From Gonapodya prolifera JEL478 (taxonomy: Eukaryota > Monoblepharomycota > Monoblepharidomycetes > Monoblepharidales > Gonapodyaceae), in the NCBI GenBank assembly GCA_001574975.1, contig KQ965762.1, forward strand, positions 328,352 through 392,351: DNA of 64,000 nt, in the 5' to 3' direction. Below the pieces are notes generated by a model. The model was not told the DNA's origin and searched no databases. It was given only the letters and a program-made list of their open reading frames with translations. The position numbers and the translations under genes are program-made. Position 1 is the first letter of the stretch, and the number at the start of each line of letters is the position of its first letter. Shown piece by piece: positions 23,714 through 36,221 of the stretch.

Positions 23714-26212
23714 ATGCGTGGACCCCGCATTCCTCCGCACTCCGCCTTTGGCCTCCTGCGACATTCTCACCCTCCGTGTGACGCAGCGATAACCCGACAA
23801 TTGCGAACACTTATACACCGCATCGATCCCCAATCTCGCGCATTTTCCTCGTCATCCGCAACGCTCTCGCCAATTTATTATAAATCCTCGTCGTCTCTTC
23901 CACTCGCACCCACCATTCGACACCTCCTCTCTGTTGACCCACACACCCTCGGCCCTGACACGTCACCACGCACCATTCACGGCTGGGTCCGTTCTCTCCG
24001 CGCGCAAAAGAACCTAATTTTCCTTCAGCTCACGGACGGGTCCACACCTACGTCCCTGCAATGTGTTGCACCAGCCAACACGAAAGGACTTCACGGCGTC
24101 TCACCGGGCGCTAGCGTGAGAGTTCGTGGAGAGTTGGTGAAGAGTCCGGCGAAAGGACAAGCTGTGGAGATGAAGGTGGTGGAATGCGAGGTTGTGGGAC
24201 CTGCCGATCCGGAGGTGGGTAGGGGTCGTGACACGGTCAAGTCGTGCCAGGGAGCGGCCGCGTTAGGCTTGGATTGGGACGGTGAGAGGTGAGAATCGAG
24301 CTCATGGGTGATGGGTCAACCTCGGGGGGTAAAGTGGTGGTCATGGGTGAAGTGGTTCGATGCCAGCGGAACATGTCAGAGTTCGTGCTGACGAATGAGT
24401 TGCTCACTGGACTTATTTTGAGGCTGGTCTCACTTTTCCTCATCTCTTTACCGAATACTGGTTCCTCGGTGTACAGACATACCCGCTCCCCAAAACCAAA
24501 TTGACTCTCGAATACCTCCGTGAGCCACACGTATCCCATCTCCGCTCTCGCACGCAAACATTCTCTGCTGTTTGGAGGATCCGTGATGCGGCGGAGGAGG
24601 CAGTGAACGAGTTTTTCAAGGTAAGGGCAAGTTCAGAGTGCGCATAACAGGCCGGTCACCGAGCTTTATGCTGAACCCCCGCTAACCAATTTGACCTATC
24701 GCACATACATAGGCTCATTCGTTTCTTCGCGTCCACACACCCATCATCACATCCAACGACTGTGAGGGTGGAGGCGAAGTCTTTCGCGTCGAGGCGGAAG
24801 ACCGTTTGAAAGAGTATATCGCTTGGATGGAGGTAGCCGCGACAGGAAATGAAAATACGGCGCCGCGTGTGGAAGGGCGGAGTGAAGCCGGGGGACCGCA
24901 AACCCCACCCGAAGATGGTGCAGCCTCCCACCAATCATCCATCACCTCCACCGACCCCACGTCACCCATCCCGACAACCCCGCCTGTCGCGTTGCGCCCT
25001 TTTTTCACACATCCCGTATACCTCACCGTCTCCTCGCAACTGCACCTCGAATCCCTCCTGACGCACTTCCCGCGCGTATACACCCTGTCGCCCTGCTTCC
25101 GGGCCGAACCCTCCAACACCCCGCGCCACCTTGCCGAGTTCTGGATGCTCGAGGCCGAGTGGGCGTGGTGCGATGACATCGCGGCCGTGTGCGACGTCAT
25201 TGAGGCTCAGGTCAAGAGCGCGGTCACGTGGATTCTCGAGGGTGGGCGAGCTGGAACGAAACGTGTCCAGCGGGGGGCTACGGGGTTGTTTGGTGGACCG
25301 CAGGGAGAGGATCGGGCGATGCCGTATGACCCGCGTGAGGATCTGGCGGTGCTGGCGAAAAATGTGCCGGGGGCGGATGGGCTGGTGGAGGCGCTGGGCC
25401 GGTTGGCGGATGGCACCAAGCCGTTCCTTAGAGTGACGTACACGGACGCGGTGGAGATTTTGAGAGCAGTCGGTGGTGGGGTTGGGGCTGGGGTTGGAGG
25501 CGAATCTGGAGGTGAAGGCGTTGAGGAGCAGGACGTCAAGGCGAAGGGGAAAAAGAAGGCCAAGCGGGAGGAGATGATCGTGGTGGAGGTGGAAGTTGAT
25601 GCCAACGGATGGGTCAAGTTCCTGGGCTCGAAAATGGGGTCGACCGGGTCATCCTCCTCCCCTGCCGCCGAACCCGAGGATCAGGGAACATCCGCACCGC
25701 GACACCTCACGTTTAAACTGCCTCGACGGCAGTTTTCGTACCCCGTAGAGTGGGGCTTGCCGCTCCAAACGGAGCACGAGCGGTTCCTCGCCGAGATGGT
25801 GTTCAAATACCCGGTCTTTGTGACGGACTACCCTGCCGCAATGAAACCGTTCTACATGAAAGTCAATCGCGCTACGTCTTCGCCTTCCTTGGACGCGGAC
25901 GAAGGACACCGGGACCCATCTCGCCTCACCGTCGCCTGCACCGACCTTCTCGTCCCCGGCGTCGGCGAGCTTTGCGGAGGGTCCGTCCGCGAGACCGACC
26001 TTACCGTTCTTTCGGCGCGGATGGAGGAAGCTGGGCTGGACGCGTCTCCTGGAGGTCGGTATGGGTGGTACTTGGACTTGCGCCGATGGGGTGGTGTACC
26101 GCATGCCGGATATGGGATGGGATTCGAAAGGTTTTTGATGCTGTTGACGGGGATGGGCAGTTTGAAGGATTTGGTGGTGTGGGGGAGGTGGGCGGGGAGC
26201 TGTAAGGGTTGA
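23714..26212 (+). CDS. Asparaginyl-tRNA synthetase, probably mitochondrial
   Basis: Class IIb synthetase charging tRNA-Asn. Exons 23714-24214, 24477-24620 and 24713-26212 join to 714 residues. The first 60 residues are rich in Arg, Ser and His and poor in acidic residues, as in a mitochondrial presequence. An OB-fold anticodon-binding domain follows (GWVRSLRAQKNLIFLQLTDG). Catalytic motifs are FRAEPSNTPRHLAEFWMLEAE (motif 2, around residue 320), a QTEHERFL segment and GYGMGFERFLML (motif 3). It is much longer than the usual 470-550 residues because of low-complexity insertions (around residues 240-285, 350-385 and 435-510, the last Gly/Val/Lys/Glu-rich). Intron 1 is 262 nt, long for this genome. 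Confidence 0.92.
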
Positions 26213-26584
26213 GAGGTGAAGGGTGATGGTTATCGCGGAATGTATGGAGATTGTACCAGACAATACGTGAGCTATTCTTTTTGTAGAATGCTTGAATACA
26301 AGAATGTATAGAATGTGTTGATACGGAAAGAAGTGCAATGTAAATGCATAACGGGGTGATTGGGAGGGGCGTGCCGACTTTATGAAGAGACCTGGTGCAC
26401 ACCACCACCCACACACACGGGCGAAATCGAAGTTGAGCCTAGTGCGATAGGTAGCAAGAACAAAACTTCGGTAATAATGCGCGAAGAATAAGTGTCGTCG
26501 TCCCGCACAATCCACTATGTCCAAAGGCGGAACGAGTTTTCATTAGCTTTTAGATTTTGAAAGGAAACCCGAAGGTCCATGGAC
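26213..26584. other. Spacer, no gene
   Basis: Between the 3' end of the synthetase gene and the 3' end of the U2 gene on the other strand. Nothing recognisable. Confidence 0.45.
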
Positions 26585-26770
26585 GTCCGCTCGCTTCAGT
26601 GCAACACGAGCGACATCCGCGACAGAACTTGGAGCAAGCCCCAAGCGACTCCGTCTTGTTCCAAAGATTCAATGACAGACAGGGCAACTCTAGTGGAGCG
26701 CCTTCTAGCTGTCACGCTAGAAAGAACAGATACTACACTTGATCTTAGCCAATAGGCCCGAGAGGACACG
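26585..26770 (-). ncRNA. U2 spliceosomal snRNA
   Basis: Read on the - strand, 26725-26765 gives ctcgggcctattggctaaga followed by tcaagtgtagtatctgttct. This is the nearly invariant 5' part of U2, including the GUAGUA branch-point recognition sequence. Stem-loop IIa-like pairing (tctagcg/agctaga) and an Sm-like site (aatctttgga, near 26665-26675) follow, then a GC-rich terminal stem-loop (cgctcg...cgagcg) near 26585-26615. The size of about 185 nt is typical. Both ends are estimated: the 5' end lies between about 26766 and 26773. It is a non-coding core spliceosome component, consistent with the intron-rich genes around it. Confidence 0.92.
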
Positions 26771-26790
26771 AATGCTGGAAAGCAGGGCCT

Positions 26791-26797
26791 TATATAC
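26791..26797 (-). promoter_or_regulatory. TATA box of the U2 snRNA gene
   Basis: On the - strand the sequence ggggtatataagg lies roughly 20-28 nt upstream of the predicted U2 5' end, the position expected of a polymerase II TATA element. Confidence 0.6.
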
Positions 26798-27169
26798 CCC
26801 CCAGAAGTGCAAAGGGCATGAGGCTGTGTCACGGTTTGTGGTGTCGCTTACGCAGCAGTTATCCGCAGCACTCATCCGCAGCAGTTGCGCGCAGCAGTTT
26901 TGTTGCCCTTGCGTCGGACATCTGAAGCAAGCGACTCGTGGGAAGACAAGAGAGCGGAGGAATACCGGGCAAAGCGAGTCGTTGTCATGGTGCAAGTCTC
27001 CATCCCAGTGACGTCACCATCTTCAATCGTGACTCGGAGATACGAGACTTCTTTGTCTTTGAGATCTTGCCATCTTATTTCTTTCTCCTGTTGTGTGGCG
27101 TCTACTTCTCGCTGACCTGGTGGTGTGTGATGGCTTCTTTGATTCACCTCTCACACCAATGCCATCATC

Positions 27170-27915
27170 ATGTTCACTGCCGGACTGTCAGCCCCAAACA
27201 TGGAAGACATATCACTTGCATCCTCCTGCCCCCCACCAACGGCAATCGTCCTCCGAGAGGGCGTGGACAGGAAGCCAAACGACGACTTCCTCCGCGACAG
27301 TTCATCGTGGGCGACCCATACCACCGCCTAATGCACCTCTCCCCGCTCAAGTCTCCTCTTCCACGACGTTGCACTAACGTCGTCCTTGGCACCAATACCT
27401 GGAATACCGTCGCGGTGCCCACGTTCATCATGTTCATACACAACCTCAACTCGGAGTCGCACCTCAACCGGTTCTTTCGCATAGCGATGCTCTCAATGGT
27501 TACTTGCAGCTCCGCGATGCGCGCCAGGTTCGTGAGCGACAATATGGGCGAGTTTTCGGTGTTTGTGCTGGAGGACCGTGCAAACGCGCTCTTCGACGTG
27601 CTCCAGGACGACAAATCCGTAAGCGAAGGATCCCTCCCGCGAAGCCCCGACACGCTCTACTCGGACGTGATGGCAAACGACCAACAAGTGACTCAACCCG
27701 AAATCGCGACCAGCCCCAACCTCGCCGTCAAGGTCCTCTCCCGCATTGTTGTCCACCACCGAAGAACGTATGCAGAGGAGGTCTTGACATCTTCGCAGCT
27801 CCTTGTTGAAAGAGAACGGGTCGCTCAAACGCTCCGATCACCTGAGTACGATCAGGCCTTCAACCGCATCATTGACAACTCACGTTGCGCTCGTGTGCGC
27901 CAACCACTGCCCTAA
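27170..27915 (+). CDS. Possible uncharacterised protein
   Basis: The 3' part (about 27525-27915, frame ending RVRQPLP) has good coding composition, including a helical stretch (LLVERERVAQTLRSPEYDQAF). A 5' part from ATG 27170 reads MFTAGLSAPNMEDISLASS in another frame. They may be joined by one or two introns, one acceptor being ttgcag at 27510. I could not settle the splice model. No known domain is visible. A - strand frame covers the same region but has poorer composition. Confidence 0.35.
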
Positions 27916-28470
27916 CCTACTCACGGTGGAGCAGCTCACAATTCACTCAAAGTGAAAACAGGAGGGGCGGAGAGGACGTGACGTTGAGCGTGAATAAATA
28001 AATTTCCGGTTCTTCTGTATACTATGGTGGGCGAAAAAAGGTTCACAACGATACAACAACGTCCAGTGTTCACATTTGATTTTGATTGCAGAGGAACTCT
28101 CCTATGATGAGAATTACAGTTCGACATTTTTTTTAACGAGCCAAGACTTCATATGGACTAGAACCCAATGTCAAAATTGCATGAAGTCTCTGGACCGAAA
28201 CCTCAACGTACCACCTCCCCCCTCGCCAAAATAAAAGAGCGTTAATTATTTTCAATGAAGAGAAGAGAATTTTCATTCCCAAACCGCCAATAACCGCATC
28301 TATCAAACTCAAAATCGATGTATAAATTTCACCAGAGTCTCATCTGCCTGTTGAATGTGTCGAGATGTGAAAAAACCGGTGTGAGTGTGCTGCTTGTGAA
28401 GTGTTCATATTCGGGGCTTTCCGTTTCGTGCTTCACTCCACCAACACGTTTCACCTCCAGGGGATTCGTG
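27916..28470. other. Intergenic region, no gene
   Basis: AT-rich spacer upstream of the NEK kinase gene and presumably containing its promoter. No other feature was seen. Confidence 0.45.
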
Positions 28471-31187
28471 ATGCTGGCCACCGCATACACCGATTCCGGC
28501 ACCGCTCGCGACACATCCCTGGCTACCGTCAATCCTCCGTCTCGTGACGCCACCGCTGGAACTCCTCCGCCCAGTCCACATTCCTCCAAGGCGGCGGTCG
28601 AGTACACCCCTTCAAAGCCCGGAAGCCCCAAATCCCGACACAGCGAGCCCCCGAGCTCGTCGTCTGGACAGACAGCGCTGACCAACTTCGACCCGCTCGA
28701 AGTCATCGGCTCAGGTGAGGCTCGATGGCCTGTCGTGTGTCCCGCCGGTTTGCTCGGCGCCTACAGCCCAGAGTTTTCACGCTATCACGTCCTGCGGGGG
28801 TCGGGCGAACGTAGGCTCGTTTGGTCTTATTCGGAAAGTCAGGCGAAAAACGGATGGCAAGGTGAGGAGGACGCTGTCAACGTCAAAAATGTCTGGTATT
28901 GTTTGACCGTCACCTACGCGCGCATCGTTACAGGTTTTGGCACGGAAGGAGATTGACTACCGGAAGATGTCGGACAGGGAGAAGAGACAGCTGGTCGCCG
29001 AGGTCAACATTCTCCGGTGCGCTTGTCCTTGACACATCATTCCTGGTGCTTGTGACGATGACTTCACAACCATAGGGAGCTCCGACACCCGCACATCGTC
29101 CGCTATTATGAGCGCTACGTGGACCGAGATAACTGTTTGATTTATATCATCATGGAGTATTGCGAAGGGGGTGAGTCTCAGGGGTTACCATAGGGATGTC
29201 ATCATTGGTGGGAAGGAACTCTCCTTCATACTCCGCCCCGTTCGCCGGTTACTCCGTAAACTCATTTTCTAACCGAATGACTCACGGTCATTTACTTAGG
29301 GGATCTTTCGTCGGTTATCAAACGGTGTCGCAAGGAGTCACGCACAATCCCCGAGCCAGTCGTCTGGAGTCTCGTCACCCAACTTCTACTTGCGCTTTGC
29401 GAGTGCCACCATCCTCCTCCAAAGCGCTCGGGCACTCCGCGTGCGGTTGTACTTCATCGCGATATCAAACCGGACAACGTATTCTTGGATGCGGAACAGA
29501 ACATAAAACTGGGCGACTTTGGGCTTTCTAGGGTTATGGATGATCCGGACACGCAATTTGCACGGACTTACGTGGGGTGAGCGTGACGTTTCGCAACTCG
29601 TGGCGATTTCGTTTGGTGGTGATGAACTGTTGCACGAAGAACTCCCTTCTACATGTCCCCGGAGCTCGTCAATGAAGCTCAGTACAACACTAAATCTGAT
29701 ATTTGGTCTCTTGGGTGTCTCGTATACGAGATGTGCGCTCTGGAGCCTCCATTTCAGGCCAAGTCGCAATCTGGACTCGCCGCAAAAATCAAGCTGGGAA
29801 AGATTCCGGAGATTCCGAAATGCTATTCGAACGAGCTCAGGAATGCGATTAAGTCTATGCTACAGGTCAACGTAAGTAACTGACGACGCTCATCATCAAA
29901 TATACCGACGCTCTCCATATCCAATTGTTCCCATGTTCCTCCATAGCACGCGAAACGGCCCACCGCAGTGGAACTACTCAAACTTGACCGAATTCAAATT
30001 TGCTTGGCTCAAAGAGACATAAACTTAGCGTAAGTTTTGCTCGTACCTCAGAGGGAATCATCGTCTACCCTTCTATCTTTTGATGATAGTCAAGCTGAAA
30101 TCAGAAGGCGAGACGAAGACATCGCCAAGAGAGACGCCGAGCTCAAAGCTCGTGAACATGATCTGGCTGCGAAAGAAAAGGAGCTTGCTGCCAGGGAACG
30201 GGAGTTAATAGCCAGGGAGAGACGGTTGAGCGGTGAGTGCATCGAATGTGAAAACGGCTTATCTTTCGACACGACAACCAACATTCCATGGCAGTACCAC
30301 CATACTCCATGATGTATGTGCCCCCATCCGCTGAAGCTCCCGAACCCACCCTTGCTCCACCACATACCTCGGACGAGAGTGCTGTACCAACCCCTTCCCC
30401 TTCGATGTCGTCATTTTCCGCTCTTATTGACGACTACCGGGACACAGCGGGAGCTTCCTCAGCGGCAGCGATGACAAACGGTGACGCAGCGTCTTCTATC
30501 GCAGACAATGAGAGTGAGGCGGATGGAGATTCATCGTCGGGAAGATCAGGAGCTGACGTCGCGTGGTGGCTGGCGAAAGCAAGGGGCTCCGCGCTGCCTC
30601 GACCGAGAAAACTTGGAGAGTGAGTACCGGCGACTTGGAGGTTCATAACTCTGATCACTCAACCACGTTGGTTGGGCAGACCTGTAGACGAACGACGACG
30701 CATTTCAGCTCCTTCAATCCCCAGCATGAGCCCACGAGTCCCCCCTCCACCTCCATCGAGAAAAGCCCCCTCGCGGATTGGTGCCCCTACCACCACCTTT
30801 TCAAACGGGGCCCACCCACACGCACCATCTGTACCCAACAGCAATCCTCCGCGACCCCAACCTCCTCATGGACTTCGCCGACAACCGACGCACCCTATTA
30901 CCCAGCTTCAGAGCAGGCAGACACCGTACCGTCCTGCCTCAGTTGTGGAGCCGATGTCCATCTCCAATACTCCCGTGAATCGGGACCTCCGTTTGTACAT
31001 TCCTGAAACCCCGGACACAATCGGGGCAGCACATCCGTCTACCTTTGCGGCTCGTCTCCAGAACGCTGGAGGGCCTCGCAATTTTGGCGCCCCAACAACC
31101 ACTCCCGTGTCTATGCTTGTCAGAGATATGGGGCGTCTGGGCCTGGATAGTCCAATGCAGTTGGATGGCACACCGACCAAGGGTTGA
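28471..31187 (+). CDS. NIMA/NEK-type Ser/Thr protein kinase
   Basis: Ten exons (28471-28714, 28815-28861, 28934-29016, 29076-29170, 29300-29576, 29640-29871, 29947-30029, 30090-30232, 30295-30619, 30680-31187) close in phase to 678 residues. After an 80-residue Ser/Pro leader, the kinase domain shows the Gly loop (IGSGSFGLIRKV), catalytic Lys in ARKEIDY, HRDIKPDNVFL, DFGLSRVM, a GTPFYMSPE activation segment end and SDIWSLGCLVYEM. LRHPHIVRYYERYVD and IIMEYCEGGDL are typical of NEK2/NIMA/KIN3. A charged coiled coil follows (about residues 400-440, repeated ARERE/AKEKE units), then a disordered Pro/Ser tail. NEKs act at centrosomes or basal bodies and in mitosis, which fits a flagellated cell. 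A short insertion lies just before HRD. Confidence 0.93.
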
Positions 31188-31340
31188 CAGTTTGCACTTT
31201 CTCTGATGAGCATAGAAGTCACGCAAATTTTAATTCCCCTCAAATATCGTGTAAATGCGGGTCTCTTAGTTTGCATACCTTTGAAATGTTTAATATATGT
31301 AATACGACTCGTCTCTCAGTTTGTTCGTTGCTTGGTCACA

Positions 31341-34300
31341 ATGGCTTCCCCTTCCAATGAAACGCAACCTCCCATCGCTCCCGAGACTTCATCTCATGGT
31401 AGCGTTACCGTTACGGTCAAAGTCATTTCAGGAAGAAACATTCGGGGGTCAAAGGGGGACAAGCCGTCCACTTCCGTTCGCGTGCAATTCGGGGACTTGG
31501 AAGCGAAGGATGTTAGTAGGCGTTTGATATGTTGATTTGACTGTTGAAATATGTGATTTCATCTTCTGTTCTGGCGTCCATACTGGGATACCTCAAAAGT
31601 CTGCCGTTGTTGCGGATTCGAGCAATCCAGAGTACGCTCATTCCTGGAACCAAGCATTTGACATCGATGAGGTAAAGTCGTCGGTCTCCTGGAAGTTCGT
31701 GGATATCTTCGCCTCACGAGCGTTGTGGGGGACATTGTCAGCGTCTCCTAGAAACATTCACGACGGGAAGAGTTTCCTTTACAGTGATTGAGTCACTCCC
31801 GAAAGACAAGACTGCCATTTTGGGAACCGGAGAACTTCGCCTTTTCAACAAACTGCTGAAGATTCCTGCTCTGACTGAGAATTGTACATTGCAACAAGAA
31901 CAAAAGGCTGAAGCTCCCAAGTCGTCTCCTCAGCGAACCGGAGAAGCAATCAAAGTGTCATCATCGCGAGGAACCTCGGCTCACGGCCCAGAAACGAAAG
32001 CGACCTCAAAGACAACGCAAACCACCCCATCAACATTGTTCCGAGAAACGGTGAACATTCTCACAACGAACGCACCGCCAGAAACGAAGAAGCTAGCGCC
32101 ACCTGGCTCGGTTGCAGCTGGCTCTGGGGATGATACAAATCGACCTACTCTTGAAGTTGAAGTTTCGCTCTCTCGACCACTTTTGTCTGAAGACGACCAC
32201 GCGACCGGAATGTTCGTGGCTATTCATCCCATGGGTCTCAGTCCCACTCCGGAGGAATGGACGGTCAAGGAGCCAAACGAAAAGGATCCCACCTCTAGTG
32301 AGAATTGAATAATCTCGCCTCAGCCTCGCTGAAGTGGATTGAACTCGAATGTGCATTAGACATCTACCAGTACACGCTTCATGTCACCCTTCCTACTTCG
32401 AAAGGTCGGGACCAGATTGTAAAGATACCCCATGGCATTCTCGTCGCACCAGACCAAGGTAAATGACATCGAGATGCATACCCTCCAACTGCACCACTAA
32501 GCGTTACTAAGGCTCACCTCCAGAAACGGCTTCTAAGGTGGACGGTACTCATGGTGCCCTTTCTCGGTCGCCATCCACCTTAGATGCCACATCCGCAGTC
32601 TTGGGATCCACCGCTGTTTCCTTCCATAAAAAGCAAGTTTTATGGACGAATCCAACCGTGGTATGGATGTACAAAGAGGGACTTGATCGTCTCAAGGAGA
32701 AGGTCATGGCGAAGGAGCCTTTAGAGATTGAGGTTTGGGTCGTCTCCGCGTCACGACAAGATTTATGACTGACATTGGATGTGTTCTTTCCTTCGCAGCT
32801 AACGCGAGAACTTCAGCCTCGCTTTGCTCACGTTACCGAAGGCACCTCGTCCCGTTTTAGGGCTCGTTCCACTCTTGATTGTTCGACTCTGATACTTCCT
32901 AGAGTTACTACCGTCTGCGCTCGATGTTCACTGGACGCGTGGGTTGATCCCGAGGCCAAGACAGCGAAGAAGGGTGATAAGGGAGAAGATCCATTTGCCA
33001 AGGTCGGAGCTGCGGTGCGGGTCGAGGTGGTGTTGGAGAGGGAGTTGATAGAGAGGAAGAAGCTGCAGCCGGTAAGATGGGTTGTCGTATCGCTTTTTCT
33101 TTACGCGGAATGACTATTTGCTTGTTTTTGCAAAACTAGTTAACGCATTCTGTACGGGACTACATCCCAGTCAGGAAGAACCTCACCGCGGACACCTATG
33201 CAAAACGTGCAAAACGTGCGGAGGCTGACTTCCAGGCAAAGATTCAAGAGGTAGCTAGGAGACTCGTCAAAGAATGGTCGGAGATAGTGGGCCAAGAGGC
33301 TCTTAAAAAAGTTAAGGAGGGGCTCTTAGATGACGCGGATAAGGTATGTCATGTTCTTAATTGCTATTGATAACGTGAAGGAGTTTTGAGCTTTGCTTGT
33401 GCCATGTCAGGCCAAGAAAAAGTTCCTTTACCACCTCAATTCGTCCGGTGTTTACTTTCAACTCAAGGAATCCCTCAAACCTGCCGTAACGAGTTTGGTT
33501 CGAGAGCACTTTCGCCAAACCACACCTCTCCCCAACTCCTCCGAGCTCCAGCTGTTCCTCTCTCGGCTCTATGTCCATCTCTGTGGGTCAATGCACACCG
33601 CCCTCCACTCCCTCTTCCGTGACCCTGCACGACGAGCCGAAGATGCAATTGTCGAAGAGCGTAAGGAGTATGCGGCGCTTGGGAGGTTTGCTGAAGAGTG
33701 TGAGAAGGATGGAGATAGCCTTGGTGGAGAGAAGTACCACCTGGAGAGGGTGGCGAAGTGGGAGGGTAGTGAGGAGGCGTGGTACGAGTACGGATGCTTT
33801 GAGATGCGCAGAGGAAACGGCGAGACAGGAGTGGAATGCTTCAAGGAGGTGCTAGCGGGATTACCTGGGGCCCGAGGTGGAAGCGACACTGGAAAACACA
33901 TACCAAGGTGAGTGGGTGAGTGAGTGGACCTTCAAATATCTTTTTACTGATCTTTTAATGTCCGTCATTAGCCTCCTTGCGTACGGCGCCACTTGCACTA
34001 CCCTTTCTAAGTTCGATGAGGCTCGAGTAATGTTGGAAACAGCGCATCAACTTGGGCCTACGTATCATCTCGCCTGTACACTGCTGGGCTTACATTTTGA
34101 GATTGTGGAGATGGACGAGGAGAGCGAGAAATGGATCGGGATGGGACGAAAGTTTTGGGAGGAGGAGAAACGAAATCGCGAAAAGGAAACCAACCCTGAA
34201 CAGAAAAGCGGAAATGATGATCAGGGACCGAAGAGTAGGAGTTTGATGTTGGACGCCGCAGAGTTCTTGATGCACTGCAAGGCGACGCAGATGGCCGAAC

Positions 34301-35384
34301 GTGCGATCGCAGTGGTGCGTTCTCACCCACCGGGAACCCTCAAAAGGAATGTATCTAACCACTTGGACGTTGCAGGAGCTTCTCCGCCCCACTGTTCCGG
34401 TGAACCTCATCTTCCGTTTCCAGTCTCGCCTCGCAAAACTTCGAGGCCAGCATGAAGAAGCTGTCGCCTATCTCACAAAAGCGCTCGAGAAGCGACAGGA
34501 TGACCCAGACGTCTGGGCGGAGTGGGGCCACCAGCTGTTCGAGTTGGGGAAATGGGAGGACGCAAGAGAAAAGTACGAAGTTGCCGGGGGTATGGAAGGA
34601 GCGGGTGAGTGTGAAGCAGCTTTCAAGAGGTTTCTTTAAGCAAACGTTATGTTCATTATTGTTCATCGCTAGACGTTGAAGATCCCTATCTCCTTAACCT
34701 TCGTCTCTCCACCATCCTCCTCCACTTCTCTCATCCTCATCCGCCGCCACTACCAATCCCCGGAACCTGCCCTGTGACGCTCCCACTCTCCACCAACCGG
34801 TCTCTGGCATCTCACGCATTGCACCTCGCCCTGACGTCACTCCGTCATCGGCCCACCTCGCGTGCATGGCTTGCCGTCGCGCGAGCTTGTCTTGCGCTTG
34901 GACGATGGGATGACGCGGAGCTGGCTCTCGGAGAGGCGAACGCAGGGGACCCTCGTGATGGAAGGGTGTGGGTGTGGTTGGCAGTCGTGTCGGTTGAAAA
35001 GGGAAGAATGTGGGAGGGGAAGCAAGCGTGGGAACAGGTGAGGGAGCGTGGTGGAAGAGGAGAGAGTGAAGCATTGAGGTGTGTTGGTGAGCTTCTCCAC
35101 CGAAATAGTTCAACAACCACTTACATTTTTTTTTTCTGGCAATCTTGCTGCCGGATATGCGGTGTCGTTATTTCTCTTGTCTCGCACCAAAACCTGACAG
35201 GCTTCTTGCGGGTGCATTTCTCCGGTCCGAAGAGCCAGGTCTTGCGGCTGACGTGCTTCGTCTCGCTATAGAGCAGGGTTGGGACCGCGGGTGCGGTGTG
35301 ACGCAAACTGAGTGGGAGGAAGAGGTCCGAGGAATGTTTGAGCGGGCTGTTGAGGAGGCAGATGCTATTGATGGAGGGCACTAG
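31341..35384 (+). CDS. CFAP70-like ciliary protein (C2-like domain plus TPR repeats)
   Basis: At least twelve exons; those checked join in phase: 31341-31511, 31600-31671, 31742-32297, 32360-32458, 32524-32732, 32799-33071, 33140-33343, 33411-33907, 33972-34311, 34376-34604, 34673 to about 35085, and a last exon ending 35384. About 1,080 residues, close to animal CFAP70. The N-terminus is C2-like (VTVKVISGRNIRGSKGDKPS, then SFTVIESLPKDKTAILGTGE). The middle carries KNLTADTYAKRAKRAEADF. The C-terminal half is TPR-like helical pairs (EEAWYEYGCFEMRRGNGE, LAYGATCTTLSKFDEARVML, DVWAEWGHQLFELGKWEDA, RAWLAVARACLALGRWDDAE). CFAP70 is an axonemal protein linked to outer dynein arms. Its presence is the best evidence for a flagellate fungus. 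The last two splice junctions are approximate. Confidence 0.82.
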
Positions 35385-36221
35385 CACAAAGTTTGAAATT
35401 CCGTCACGGAGGTTCATTACACTTCGCCCTCTCCATGTCAGCTGATTTTGTGTACAGAATTCTATACCTTTTTTTTTACGCCTGTGCGGGTCATACACCT
35501 TGACTGCAGCCCAAACCGAGCGCATATTTCAAGAACCAAAATTCGGTACCCTTTCCTCACGAAAAGCGCCATGTAGTCGAGGCTACGGTCTATCTAGCCC
35601 GGAAATTACATTAGCCCACTGATGTGATGCCGCTAGGTGGTGTGCGCGGCAAGTGGCCGCCCGACAATCCAAACAAATCTTGATCTCCTCTGTAAGTTCT
35701 GCTTTGATCCGACCTGGATTCAATCTTGACATGTCCGTGGCAGTACCAGTGTCAGAGAAGGCAGAATGTGGGGCAGGATCTTGATGAGTCGAGGCTTGGA
35801 ACAGCGGGAGTGAGGGTGCTCAGAAAGTTGCGGCGCGTTTGCGAAGACAGGTGTGGCTGTGGCCTGCAGTGGCATTCGGTCCATGAGCTCGCTGAAGCGC
35901 GAGCTGTGCAATAAATGAAGACAATGTTTGGCGATACAAAAAATGCTGTGATACTATACTAACTAGTCGCTAGAAGAAGTAGCCTGTAGAATCTGCGAGG
36001 GAGATCGAACAACCTCAAGGTTTAGCGCGACCGATGCATCGATTCACAGTAATTAAAGGATAAGGACTGAGCTGGCAGTGTGGGCATGTGTTCCGGATAT
36101 ATATTGTCATCACAAATGGCTTGATAATTGATTGATTTTGACCACTGCTGCTTTGCATGTGGCAATCACGGTCATGAAGGTGGTGACAGAATAACAGGAA
36201 CAGCAGTGAGATCCTTAGAGT
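35385..36221. other. Intergenic region of 0.8 kb, no gene
   Basis: Contains the 3' end of the CFAP70-like gene and of the - strand membrane-protein gene. Short frames only; nothing recognisable. Confidence 0.45.

Noticed and set aside
27493-27828. Gene on the - strand
   Set aside because: Composition is poorer than the + strand frame, with no domain and no splice support.
32298-32323. A 26-nt intron in the CFAP70-like gene
   Set aside because: A 62-nt intron from the same donor to the acceptor at 32359 also restores the frame and fits the genome's intron size range.
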